A stretch of 64,000 nucleotides of DNA, from the NCBI GenBank assembly GCA_030272585.1, contig BSYQ01000004.1:62001-126000 (forward strand), read 5' to 3'. A model generated the notes under the pieces. That model did no database searches. It was given only the letters and a program-made list of their open reading frames with translations, and had not been told where the DNA came from. Origin of the DNA: Bryopsis sp. KO-2023 (Eukaryota > Chlorophyta > Ulvophyceae > Bryopsidales > Bryopsidaceae). Each line of letters begins with the position of its first letter. Within the stretch, counting starts at the first letter, position 1. The translations under genes and the position numbers were made by a program. Shown here in pieces: positions 48,312-57,396 of this stretch.

Positions 48312-50560
48312 GTGAATGCTCAAAACTGGAAACCGGCATGAATTTGTGCTGTGGCGTTTCGGTTCGTCAGGAGTTTTGGATCATTGTTAAGCTGCCAAGC
48401 TCAATCTGAGAGTTTTTGATTTAATATTGGAGGAGTGATACCAGCCGAGGTCAAGAATGGAGAGGAGCCGTTCCATCAAGAATCAATTTTCACTGTATGG
48501 TATATGCACGGGAAAAAAAACAGGTCATGGTGCTGGGTTGGCAAGATGTGTGGACACTTGTTCAGTTACGGAAAACAGTTACACAGGGAAAATAAAAAAA
48601 GGGGAAAGGGAGGGGGGGGAGGGGGAAGGGGGGCCAGATCGAGCGAAAAAAAAGGAGGGTCATGGGGCTTCGATGGCAAGAATGCGGTCAGTGATTTATT
48701 TTTGAAGAAGGGTTGGGTTGTTAGAAAAGAAAAAAATGGGGGGGGAAGAGGGGACGCACATCCACGAGTTGATGGCTTAGATCTTGAGATCCTGATATCT
48801 TAGATTCTGGCAATCTCAGAGATTTGGGAGATCTCGGGCCTCTGTATTTAGATCTTAGCAATCTTGGAGATTTCCAGGCTTTCTGTACTTAAAGAGAAAG
48901 AATGTTGATAATATCGGCAATCTGGGATGTGGATTAATTTTCTATATTTAGATCTTGGTGATCTTCGGTCTTTAAGATCTTAGCTTTGTCTCATTTAATT
49001 GTTTTGCCTTTCATAGAAGTGCTGCATCAGGGGAAAAAAAAGGGGGGGGAAATCTGGGATGGCTTTTTTGTTAAAGATATATGAATTGCATTTTTATGAG
49101 GAAGAAAAACCAAAAAAAAAAAGAATGAAATAAGCCCGGAGTGGTTGTTGTGAGGCGTGTATTTTCGGATATACCATCTGCTGGCTTACCAGTTTTGACT
49201 TGGGGGGAAGGAATGATTTAAATTAAGATTGGTGGGGGAAATAGGGGGCTAGTGCTGAGCGGGGCAGGGCAATAGTAGGGGCTAATTAGAGGACTTGGGA
49301 TGGGGTGAGAAATGTGGAAAAAAAAACAGATAAAAAAAAGAAAGGAAATTTTTTCTTGTTTTAAACCTCGGACCTTCGTGAGTGGAATACCGCTGGCCCT
49401 CATCGTGCGTGTAAAAAACCCAGAGAAAGTTGTTTTCGGTTTTTCTGTTGTTTCTTTTTTGTAGATGCAAGATGAGGGGAGGTTTGTCGGGTGCTGCAAA
49501 GCGAGAAGACAAATGGGATAGGAATTCATTTCTGTTGATTTCGTTTTAGGGGATATAATTAGATGGGACTTTAGCTAAAAAGAAAGACATTCTTTGTGGA
49601 AAGGGGAGGGGGTGGGAGGGGAGTGAATTGGCAGGAAAAGCAGTGGGGGGATGGACGAGATGACAAGGGCTTTACTTTAGTGTACTCATGCTGACGATCT
49701 ATGCTGGATGGGACTTTCGTTCTTTTTTGCAACGAACACTGCATTCTGAATAGCACAAAGTTAATCAGAAGCGAATATTGCATGGTGTAAGGAAAACCGC
49801 CCAGAGAGAGAGAGAGAGGGAGAGATAAATTCGGGAGTGTCAACACAGCCAAAATTCCGGGGGACAAGGAAATAATTGCTGATGAATTTTTTATTATTTT
49901 TCGAGATCACCCATATTTTCGGCCGGCTCCTTGCTTTTTATTGCCACAGCCTTCATAAAACGAAGGAAGATCAATAAAGTGTTTCTTTTGAGAATGATTC
50001 TTCTTCTCCGTCCTGTTGAATTCACGTCCTGTTGAATTCACGAAAAAGCACCCCTGTCCCAACCAAAGTCCCTTCAAATACCGGAGCCCCAACTGTACAA
50101 ACTGCCAGCAACTCCTTTTCTGTAAGGAGCTATGGTCTACAACAAAACCAAATGGCAGGTCGGCGGCAACTCTGAGGTCAAGGATTGTGATGATGACAGT
50201 CATTGCACTCATTGTCCAGTTCATTACATACTGCCTGGAAGAAAATCCTTAACTGCAAGACACCAGACTTTTCCACGGAAAGCCACTCAATCACAAAGGC
50301 CCTTAAGAAAATAGAACTCTAACAAACGCCCACGAGCCATTCCATATTTTGCCTAAGAAACATTCCTTTATCATCATCTCATGCGTTTCAAACATGTACA
50401 AAAACGAATCCTCACAGTTTGTGAGTATTTTGTGGAAACAGCAACGCTATTTTGATCTGCATGCAAAATCCAACAAAACCCTCCATATTCCACGATCAAG
50501 CAAAGCCTCCGGAATCCACCCATCATTAAATATCTCCTCCCAGACTCAAAATTGCATCGT
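48312..50560. other. Gene-poor spacer with G-rich and GATC-rich tracts
   Basis: Separates the surface-protein gene from the convergent minus-strand gene. It contains G-runs (48600-48640, 48735-48755, 49030-49050), a short GA microsatellite near 49803-49825 and the degenerate repeat listed next. Minus-strand frames between 49571 and 50224 are not supported by splice signals or similarity, though an extra 3' exon of the neighbouring minus gene there cannot be excluded. Confidence 0.4.
48779..48996. repeat. Degenerate repeats rich in agatctt / gcaatctt
   Basis: Variants of tagatcttagcaatcttgga and gagatttccaggctttctgt recur three to four times with irregular spacing of about 45-65 bp, separated by gtatttag / gtacttaa. 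They look like a decayed tandem repeat in the 3' flank of surface glycoprotein 1. Confidence 0.5.
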
Positions 50561-53093
50561 TCAAGTCGGAATATGGCTCAAAGATTTAGCAACGCGTAGC
50601 AGATTCCTCACATGGTCCATCACTGCTTCCCTCGAATCAATTTTCATGCGCAAAGCTTCCAGCTCTCGTCTCAGCGCCCTGCATTTGAAGAAATTTGTGT
50701 CATTGGACTACAGACAGCACAACCTGAAAACGTTCCTTTCCACAGAGGTAAAGCATAAAACTCATTCTTGGACAGTGAACATGGAAGAAACGGGCGACTC
50801 AAGCAGTCGAAAAATGACTAAGGTCCTTCTCACGTACGTTTCTTGTCTGGCTTGCTCCAGATTTTCCCTCAATTGCTTTTTGATGCTTTGGAGCCGTTTT
50901 TGTGCATCCACAGTACTTTTTTTTGCATCCTCAAGAAGTTCCTGTTCACCAAAAACCCATCCATACTTCTAAAACCCAAGTCTGACATAACTGCTGATGG
51001 GTGAAGAAGATTGTTCTCTCAAACCACTGCAATTTGGCGGATGGAAGTGACCAGTCACTTCTGTGGTTAGATTCCCTACCTTGCTGAAAACTTTAATATA
51101 ATATAATATATTTTTCGATAATATTACAACTATATTTGGTTCATCTTCAACAAATCCTTGCAACATTTCTGCTGGTTTTGGGACACATTTCCTGAAGCCC
51201 TAGAACCAGAATACCAATGAAAAACCTGCCAGCACATTTTCCGATGGGCTGATGTTTCTACCTCTACTTCTGCTACGAATGCCTTTCGGGAAACAGGGCC
51301 CTCCATTAGTTCCTCTGGGGGTTCCCCACCCTCCGCCAAATCTTTCGCAATTGCAAAAATATCCACAGCCTGAGCTTGCGGCCCAATGAAAGCATCCATC
51401 ATCGTGTCGGTGGCCTCTTCAAGTCTGTGTGAAACAACAGAGATCCATAAAAAAAAGAGGGCAACTTCATGTGCAAAGTGAACAGCCAACAGAGGTGGAG
51501 AAGCTTGCATATACCGATCGACTAACAAAATCAAGGTCCCCGAAGTAAAAACCAATGCCACAGCAAAATCATCCTGCCAGAGGTTCTCCCGGGTTTGTTT
51601 GTTAGATTGTATATAGGATGATTGATTGATACGTAGGATTAGATTAAACAGTTGAGAGTTTTTCTTGTAAAAAAAGGAAATGCACCTCCCCCCCACACAC
51701 GCAACCTCGGGTTCTGTTTTTCAGAATGTATAGGATGCCTCCTCCACTGCTGTGTTGGATTGGGAATTCTGTGATGTGGAAAATGCACAACACTTACCTT
51801 TCGTGTTCGGTGCTCTCCTCGAATTCGGGGGGCACATTGACAATCTTCAACAGTTTGTCCAAAAGTTTCATCGCTGGGGTGGCGTTTTTCCTTTCCAATT
51901 CAGATCTCAATCTCCGCCACACAGCAACCAGCCCCTCAACGGCCGATTTCTTTTCTAAACAAATAAACCACCTCAGAACCGAGAAATTTGTTCTGAAACA
52001 TTCATCGACTTGGTCCCAACTAGAAACAACCCCTCCGAAACAAACAAATTCTTCCCCCAAAGAGAAAATTTGAATTTAGTTGTGATTAGCAGCTCTTGAA
52101 CAGTTCCTAAATTTGGTATGACTTCATGATGAGGTAGTGGTTCATTACTTATTTTTCAATTTTTTTTCTCACCTACTAAATTAAAAAACAGATAAACTAC
52201 CCACAAGGCAGATATGCTGCACTCATCCATCCACAAAAATATCAAACTCAAATCGCTTGACTGTCATACAGACAATAAGAACAGCATTGGTGATTCACCT
52301 CTTCAAATTGAGCGGTGGTCTGGATCCTCTTGAACAAAACCTCCAAGAGCTCTTCATCGATGTACTCTCTGTATTTGGGAATCACAGTTTCCAATGCCCC
52401 GCCAGCATTCACGACATCTATTATGATTCTGGTCCTTCGCTCAACAGGGTCCATCTGTGGAAAAGTGAGGGGAAAAAAAGATAAAAAAAAGATTATATTC
52501 TTCCTTTTCGGTAAAACCAGCAGGCAATGTTGATTCCTGTTCAAAAAAATGCATCATCGTATTTTAAGGTGCACATCACCTTGTCTCAGCTGGGTTTTCT
52601 TTTCTATCAACAATGATATTCACAAGAATGAAAACTGAATTGAAAAACAGCTCAACACACGCATCATTCACTGTTGCAGAGCAATTGACTGAGGTTGAAA
52701 TTTGGTACCCCCACCTCTTCGATTGGCACTTCATCAGCCTTTTCTTGTGGAATCGAAGGAATAGGGATGTCTGCAACAGGTTCTGGCTCTTCAATCTGGT
52801 CGGGAGTTACCACTTCCTGCCCCCCCCAAAATACAAGATCCAAAAAAAAATTAGGAATAATGTTAATGTTACTGTTATCTCTTGCTGTGGAAATTCAGAC
52901 ACAAGATACATAGATGAGCAGGTTAGATAAGCGTTCCATCTATTATGATTATGAGGCCAGGAAAAATCCATGAGGGAAAAAATAGAAAAGAGAGTTTTCA
53001 CGAAGACTGGCCATAATAACTGCGTTTGAGAATGTTTTGCGCCCCCACCCGAGAACCCTCAGTTTGGTCCCCTTGAGGCTGCTTCAAGGCCAT
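50561..53093 (-). CDS. Helix-rich protein of unknown function
   Basis: Minus-strand gene. Likely exons, in coding order: about 53002-53093 (possible start MALKQPQGDQTEG), 52715-52816, 52299-52454, 51798-51954, 51226-51424, 50838-50941, 50561-50678 (stop). Order of content: an acidic Pro-rich part (DQIEEPEPVADIPIPSIPQE); PVERRTRIIIDVVNAGGALE; KYREYIDEELLEVLFKRIQT; GLVAVWRRLRSELERK; LLDKLLKIVNVPPEFEES; a MMDAFIGPQAQAVDIF segment; and a C-terminal part that looks coiled-coil (AKKSTVDAQKRLQSIKKQL, ALRRELEALRMKIDSREA). The pattern recalls plastid or mitochondrial uncharacterised proteins of plants, but no family name can be given. Exon 1 to exon 2 is out of phase in my model, so the true start may lie further upstream or in another small exon. 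Confidence 0.6.
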
Positions 53094-54354
53094 TCTGCAA
53101 AACCGTCTACGCGGCGTTTTATGAGAGCACCTCTCCTGCCTTGCTCGGTAAATCAGCCGCCATTCTTGGACGTGCGCACTTGATGGTTGTCGAATCGACC
53201 TCATCCTTGCAGTGCCCTTTCCCTTCGAGAAACTGTGTTGGCTTTTTCGCCTGTTCCACTCAATTTCAATTTCGCGCGTTAATTTGAACCACCTTCATCA
53301 ATGTAACAAATGTGGGGGTTTCGAACGGTTGAGTTTCTCCTTCACATTTCATGCAGCGTGTTTCTACTGCCAACACCAAAAGGGATTTTTTTTGAAGAAG
53401 AAGTTTGGGTGGGAAGTCTTTTGCATATATTTTCCAGCAGCTACTGCAAGAAAATTGCAAGAAACACAATATATGTCAATTGAATTGGATCATTTTCTTC
53501 AATTTATCTTCTCAGAGGGAAAGGCTTTTGAGACGGTTGGATGAAATCTTTTTAGAGGGCAGGTCTATTGGAACCCCAAGAAAGCTGAAGTATAACCTAA
53601 GAGCAGTCAAGTAGCTGTGCAGACCGTCACGATGCCCTCTTGTCAGACAACCATGGTTTTCCTCTAAATAAAGAACGTGAGCCTTTGTGCGAAAGATAAG
53701 GGAGAGTGGTCAGTGGCGAAGGGGATTAACTGGGCGAATGTGGAGGGGAGATGTGGACACAGTTCTTTGCAAAGTTTTCATTGGTGGTGAAGGACATTGG
53801 CTGATATTCTGGTGATGAATGGTTGGAGTGCTCGTGGTTCCTTTTTGCTCCGCTCCTCCCCTCCCATCACGATGATCAGAGCGCACTGCCTCAAACTCGG
53901 AATGCTCGTCTTCAAAACCGTTGGGCTAGCGACGGATTGGATTGTGAACAGAGTTCGACTGTCTCCGAACACAGTTTTGCTCCGCCAACTTCCCAGAAGT
54001 GAAAGAAGTGCCTACGCTTCTTGATGAAGTTTTTTTTTGCTTTGGTCTATTCAACAAGAGACTTCCAGTGCCGCTGAAAAAATGTCTGAACACTATGTTT
54101 CCAGACATTATTGATCAGAGTGCATAAGTCCCGAAAAACACCTGCGCTGTGAAATATCCAATGGGCCAGTTTATCTTGTCCACTCCGACAATATTGTCTT
54201 GCTTAACAACAACATTGGCGGACGTTAACGATGCAGTTTGACCGTCATTCATTTCCAAGCACAAGCTAACGAGTTCATTATGACTCCACAAGGACAGGAG
54301 TGAAACTTCTTGCCTCAGTGACACGAGACAGCTCTTATCCTCCATAGGTCTACA
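53094..54354. other. Spacer with a possible small plus-strand gene
   Basis: Lies between the minus-strand helical gene and the ankyrin-malonyltransferase gene. A basic exon-like stretch at about 53516-53613 (RLLRRLDEIFLEGRSIGTPR, stop after LRAVK) follows an acceptor-like ttatcttctcag. Upstream at 53290-53390 is a two-CxxC-like stretch (CNKCGG, CFYCQ), so a small zinc-binding or ribosomal-type protein is conceivable, but joins and start are not established. An ATG-initiated minus-strand frame at 53926-54108 also exists without support. Confidence 0.25.
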
Positions 54355-55974
54355 ATGTGCGACGACGGCGGCACGATGCACAGGGATATGACAGGCATGG
54401 GGCGGTACCCGCCCCAGCCCAAATATCCCCCCTTCGCCATGTTTAGCAGTGCCCGTCTTGGTGATCCAGAGCAGCTGGCCAAGATTTTTGCGACTGATCC
54501 ATATTTCCCAACACAAGATAATGGAGCAGGTGCACCTCTTCACTTCGCGGTTACATACAGACAATTGGACATGGTTCACCACCTCCTGAATACTGGTGCC
54601 TTGGTGAATCAGAGAGACCCGAAGGGCCTCACCCCCTTGCACAGAGCCGCATACCTTGCTCATTACGATGGTTACCTGGAGATTTATGAGCTGCTGCTCA
54701 GTCGGGGAGCCGACCCATCGATTCAAAGCGAAGACTATGACACATATTTGGATCCCGGTCGGAAACTACCCTGTGACCTTGTGTCGAGTGATGACGTGAA
54801 AATACAAGTTTTAGCTCTGGAAAAGAAGTATGCTGCAACGAAAAAGGAGCCACAACCCCACCCTCATGTAGGGTGCTGGTGGACACTGTATGATTTCGGT
54901 CCAGACGCCGTCTGCAAGTGGCCCAAAGATCACAAACAAGTGTACCCTGAAGACCAAAAGCGGCAGCGTGATAAGGAGGATAAGCTCGCAAAGAAAAAGG
55001 AACGAAAAGAAAGACGAAGAGAAGGTCGAAGCGGGAACAAAAAGAAGGCGACCCCCGTAGCTTTCTTGTTTCCCGGGCAAGGTTCACAAATGGTTGGAAT
55101 GCTAAAAGAGAGCCTGCACCTCCCCACGGTCCAGGACATGCTGAAAAAAGCCCAACAGATTCTCGGATACGATTTAAAGAAACTGTGTGTGGACGGGCCC
55201 AAGGAGGACCTCGACAACACAGTGTATTCGCAGCCGGCTTTGTTCGTTGCTGGATTGGCAGCAGTTGAACACGCAAAAGAACTCTACCAGGATTCGGTGG
55301 AATCTTGCAGCGCCGCTGCCGGCCTTAGTCTAGGGGAATACACAGCATTGGTATTTGCTGGAGCCATGAGCTTCGAAGATGCGTTGAAGGTAGTAAAAGT
55401 TCGAGCGGAAAGTATGGCGAAGGCTGCAGCTGAAGGAAAGCCACATGGAATGCTTTCTGTGGTTGGGCTTGTGGACAAAGATATCAATGAACTATGTGAC
55501 TCAGCCCGGAAGGAGCTCGGGGAGAACTGTGTCTGCCAGCTTGCTAACTCCTTATTTCCACAAGGTCGAGTAGTCTCTGGGCATTTAGACGCCTTGGAAA
55601 AAGTCAAGGAGAAGGCCACGAAGATGGGTGCGCTCAAGGCACAGAACCTTGCGGTCAGCGGAGCATTTCACACAAAATTGATGCAGCCTGCGCGGAAAGA
55701 GCTGGAGAGAGCATTGAAAGAAGTAAAGTTCCATGATCCACGAATTCCCGTCTACCTGAACGTTACAGCGGAACCTTTGACAAAAGGAAGCGATATTGCG
55801 GAATTTTTGGGGCGGCAGCTGGTTGAGCCAGTGCAGTGGGAAGAAACACTTAAAAAACTGATTCAAAAGGGTCATTCTGAGCTCCACGAACTAGGCCCCA
55901 ATCGCCAAATTAAAGCCATGGTCAAGAGAATCGACGCTCAAGTGTGGAAGGCTTTCAAGAACGTTCCAGCTTGA
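54355..55974 (+). CDS. Ankyrin-repeat / malonyl-CoA:ACP transacylase fusion, single exon
   Basis: The C-terminal 310 residues are a FabD/MCAT domain, which moves malonyl from CoA to acyl carrier protein for type II fatty acid synthesis in plastids or mitochondria. Seen: VAFLFPGQGSQMVGM, NTVYSQPALFVAGLAAVEHA, the nucleophile elbow GLSLGEYTALVFAGAM (Ser present), GMLSVVGL, the His motif AVSGAFHTKLM, and ELGPNRQIKAMV. In many bacterial enzymes the elbow is GHSLG; here Leu replaces that His, a form also seen in mitochondrial-type enzymes. Residues about 60-125 form two or three ankyrin repeats (APLHFAVTYRQLDMVHHLL, GLTPLHRAAYLAHYDGYLEI). A Lys/Arg/Glu-rich linker (KLAKKKERKERRREGR) joins them. 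The 539-residue frame is unbroken while neighbouring genes have up to 19 exons. ATG 54355 is the first in frame; no clear transit peptide is visible, so its compartment is open. Confidence 0.93.
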   Translation: MCDDGGTMHRDMTGMGRYPPQPKYPPFAMFSSARLGDPEQLAKIFATDPYFPTQDNGAGAPLHFAVTYRQLDMVHHLLNTGALVNQRDPKGLTPLHRAAYLAHYDGYLEIYELLLSRGADPSIQSEDYDTYLDPGRKLPCDLVSSDDVKIQVLALEKKYAATKKEPQPHPHVGCWWTLYDFGPDAVCKWPKDHKQVYPEDQKRQRDKEDKLAKKKERKERRREGRSGNKKKATPVAFLFPGQGSQMVGMLKESLHLPTVQDMLKKAQQILGYDLKKLCVDGPKEDLDNTVYSQPALFVAGLAAVEHAKELYQDSVESCSAAAGLSLGEYTALVFAGAMSFEDALKVVKVRAESMAKAAAEGKPHGMLSVVGLVDKDINELCDSARKELGENCVCQLANSLFPQGRVVSGHLDALEKVKEKATKMGALKAQNLAVSGAFHTKLMQPARKELERALKEVKFHDPRIPVYLNVTAEPLTKGSDIAEFLGRQLVEPVQWEETLKKLIQKGHSELHELGPNRQIKAMVKRIDAQVWKAFKNVPA

Positions 55975-56389
55975 CATGAATCCCAGTGTGACGAGAAGTA
56001 CTTTCATGCTCGGCGGGATTTTTTTTTTTTTTGTTGATCAGGGATTTGGAATTTTATATCATAGGAATGCACGTCACATGGTCTTCAAACCATATTTTCA
56101 TCGTGTAAAAATATTTCTAGCCAATCGTCAGAATTCCACACCAGGCCTCTTGAAAACAAGCCTTTTGGTGCAACTCACCCCTTGATCAAAGACAAGAGTT
56201 TCACATGGATGTTTTTGATAATATTCATTATCTGTTGTGAACTCCCGTTCACAAAAAGAAACACATCTGAGCCGATGCCCCTTAGCACCCTAGCGGAACA
56301 TGCGAAACGCAAGTAGAAAGGGGTCCTTCCACGACACCGTCGTCACAACAGTGTCGTGGTGTTCACTTCCACCACGACGTCGTCACGAC
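55975..56389. other. Malonyltransferase 3' flank with nested inverted repeats
   Basis: Non-coding. Near its end ccacgacac (56329-56337) and gtgtcgtgg (56351-56359) form a perfect 9-bp inverted repeat. Gtcgtggtg and caccacgac form another, overlapping it, immediately before the hAT-like element. Confidence 0.5.
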
Positions 56390-56576
56390 CATAGGCGCAA
56401 CCAGGATCTCGGGGGAGGGGGGGCCAAAAAAGTTTTTTGGGGGGCCACTTTTGTTTTTGCAGTGAAAAATCTGCTGAATACGATTTTTCTTTTTTTTCTT
56501 GCTGCTTTCTTGGGGGGGCCAGAATTTTTTTTAGGGGGGCCAGGCCCCCCCAGGCCCCCCCCTGGTTGCGCCTATG
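56390..56576. mobile_element. hAT-like miniature element with 8-bp target duplication
   Basis: A 187-bp insertion with terminal inverted repeats cataggcgcaaccagg at the left and cctggttgcgcctatg at the right, a perfect 16-bp match. It is flanked on both sides by gtcacgac (56382-56389 and 56577-56584), a perfect 8-bp target-site duplication typical of hAT transposons. The inside is G-run/C-run rich, can fold on itself and has no coding capacity, so it is non-autonomous. The perfect repeats and duplication suggest a fairly recent insertion. Confidence 0.85.
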
Positions 56577-56717
56577 GTCACGACGCCCATCCGCCCAGCA
56601 ACGAAGCGAAATCCAGTGACGAGTGACGTGGGACATAAAGGTCCAAGAAACTCGTCTTTTTTCTCTGCTCCAGTGCTCTTTTCTGTGTGTGGGGTAAAGG
56701 CATATATGCATTTACCC

Positions 56718-56749
56718 CCTGCGTTGGTTCTATATAGAACCAACGCAGG
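56718..56749. repeat. Perfect 32-bp palindrome
   Basis: The half site is cctgcgttggttctat, followed at once by its exact reverse complement with no spacer, centred on tatata. It could form a cruciform or bind a dimeric factor, or be the remnant of a snap-back insertion. It lies between the hAT-like element and the second surface-protein gene. Confidence 0.85.
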
Positions 56750-56963
56750 TAGAGTATGTCGGAAACGGCGGCTCCTCCACGCCCCATGGCATGTCGTAGT
56801 GGAAGAGCCTGTTCCAGACAGTGAGCATGTGCTTTCTATGTGCATCGCCACCATAGCTCGTCGGCCTCATCTCAATTCGTTGGGATAACCGATTGGTTGG
56901 CCGAGCGGTCTTCTAAAAAATCTGTGGCTACCACGTCTAACTGTTGCGAGGATCTCACATCAG

Positions 56964-57293
56964 TCAGTTGAGCCTTGAACACACACAAGGGTTGCCAAAC
57001 AACCATGCGCGTGTGTATGTCTCTGGAGTTGGCTGATGGTCTAAAAACTGCGAAACGTATGTTTGAAATCGATACGGATTCGAATCAACCAACAGACTAA
57101 ATCGAAGCACAGCCCCTCCTGCGCAATCGATAATCAATTGAGTACCATCCAACGCATTGCCATTCCCAAGCTTGCATTTTGAGTAATGAAAAGTATCCAG
57201 TCCCCCCGAAAAAGTGCACAGCTCGGCCTCGCCTCGAAGCATCATCCCGGACCTGAAGCCGACGGAGGTGGTGACAAACGCCATGAAAGTCAC
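56964..57293 (-). CDS. Hypothetical 109-residue protein
   Basis: Uninterrupted minus-strand frame starting at an ATG (MTFMAFVTTSVGFRSGMMLR) and ending GNPCVCSRLN. It includes GGAVLRFSLLVDSNPYRF. No family, signal peptide or clear membrane helix was recognised. It would run divergently from the second surface-protein gene, 104 bp away. It may be a real small gene or a chance frame in the promoter region. Confidence 0.3.
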   Translation of the reverse strand: MTFMAFVTTSVGFRSGMMLRGEAELCTFSGGLDTFHYSKCKLGNGNALDGTQLIIDCAGGAVLRFSLLVDSNPYRFQTYVSQFLDHQPTPETYTRAWLFGNPCVCSRLN

Positions 57294-57396
57294 CAGAAGT
57301 GCGCAGGGTCACGCTGCCCCCTTCACCACATTAGCATTCTTTGACGCTGCCACCCCAGGACATTAGGCTTATATCGTGGCGTCGAGTCTCATCGCC

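Noticed and set aside
54698-55276. 192-codon minus-strand frame
   Set aside because: Shadow of the highly constrained malonyltransferase coding frame.
56892-57080. Possible tRNA or tRNA-derived SINE: an A-box-like tggccgagcggt and, about 170 nt later, ggattcgaatc
   Set aside because: No acceptor stem, anticodon arm or T-stem can be paired, the B-box does not fit the consensus, and the second motif lies inside an open minus-strand frame.
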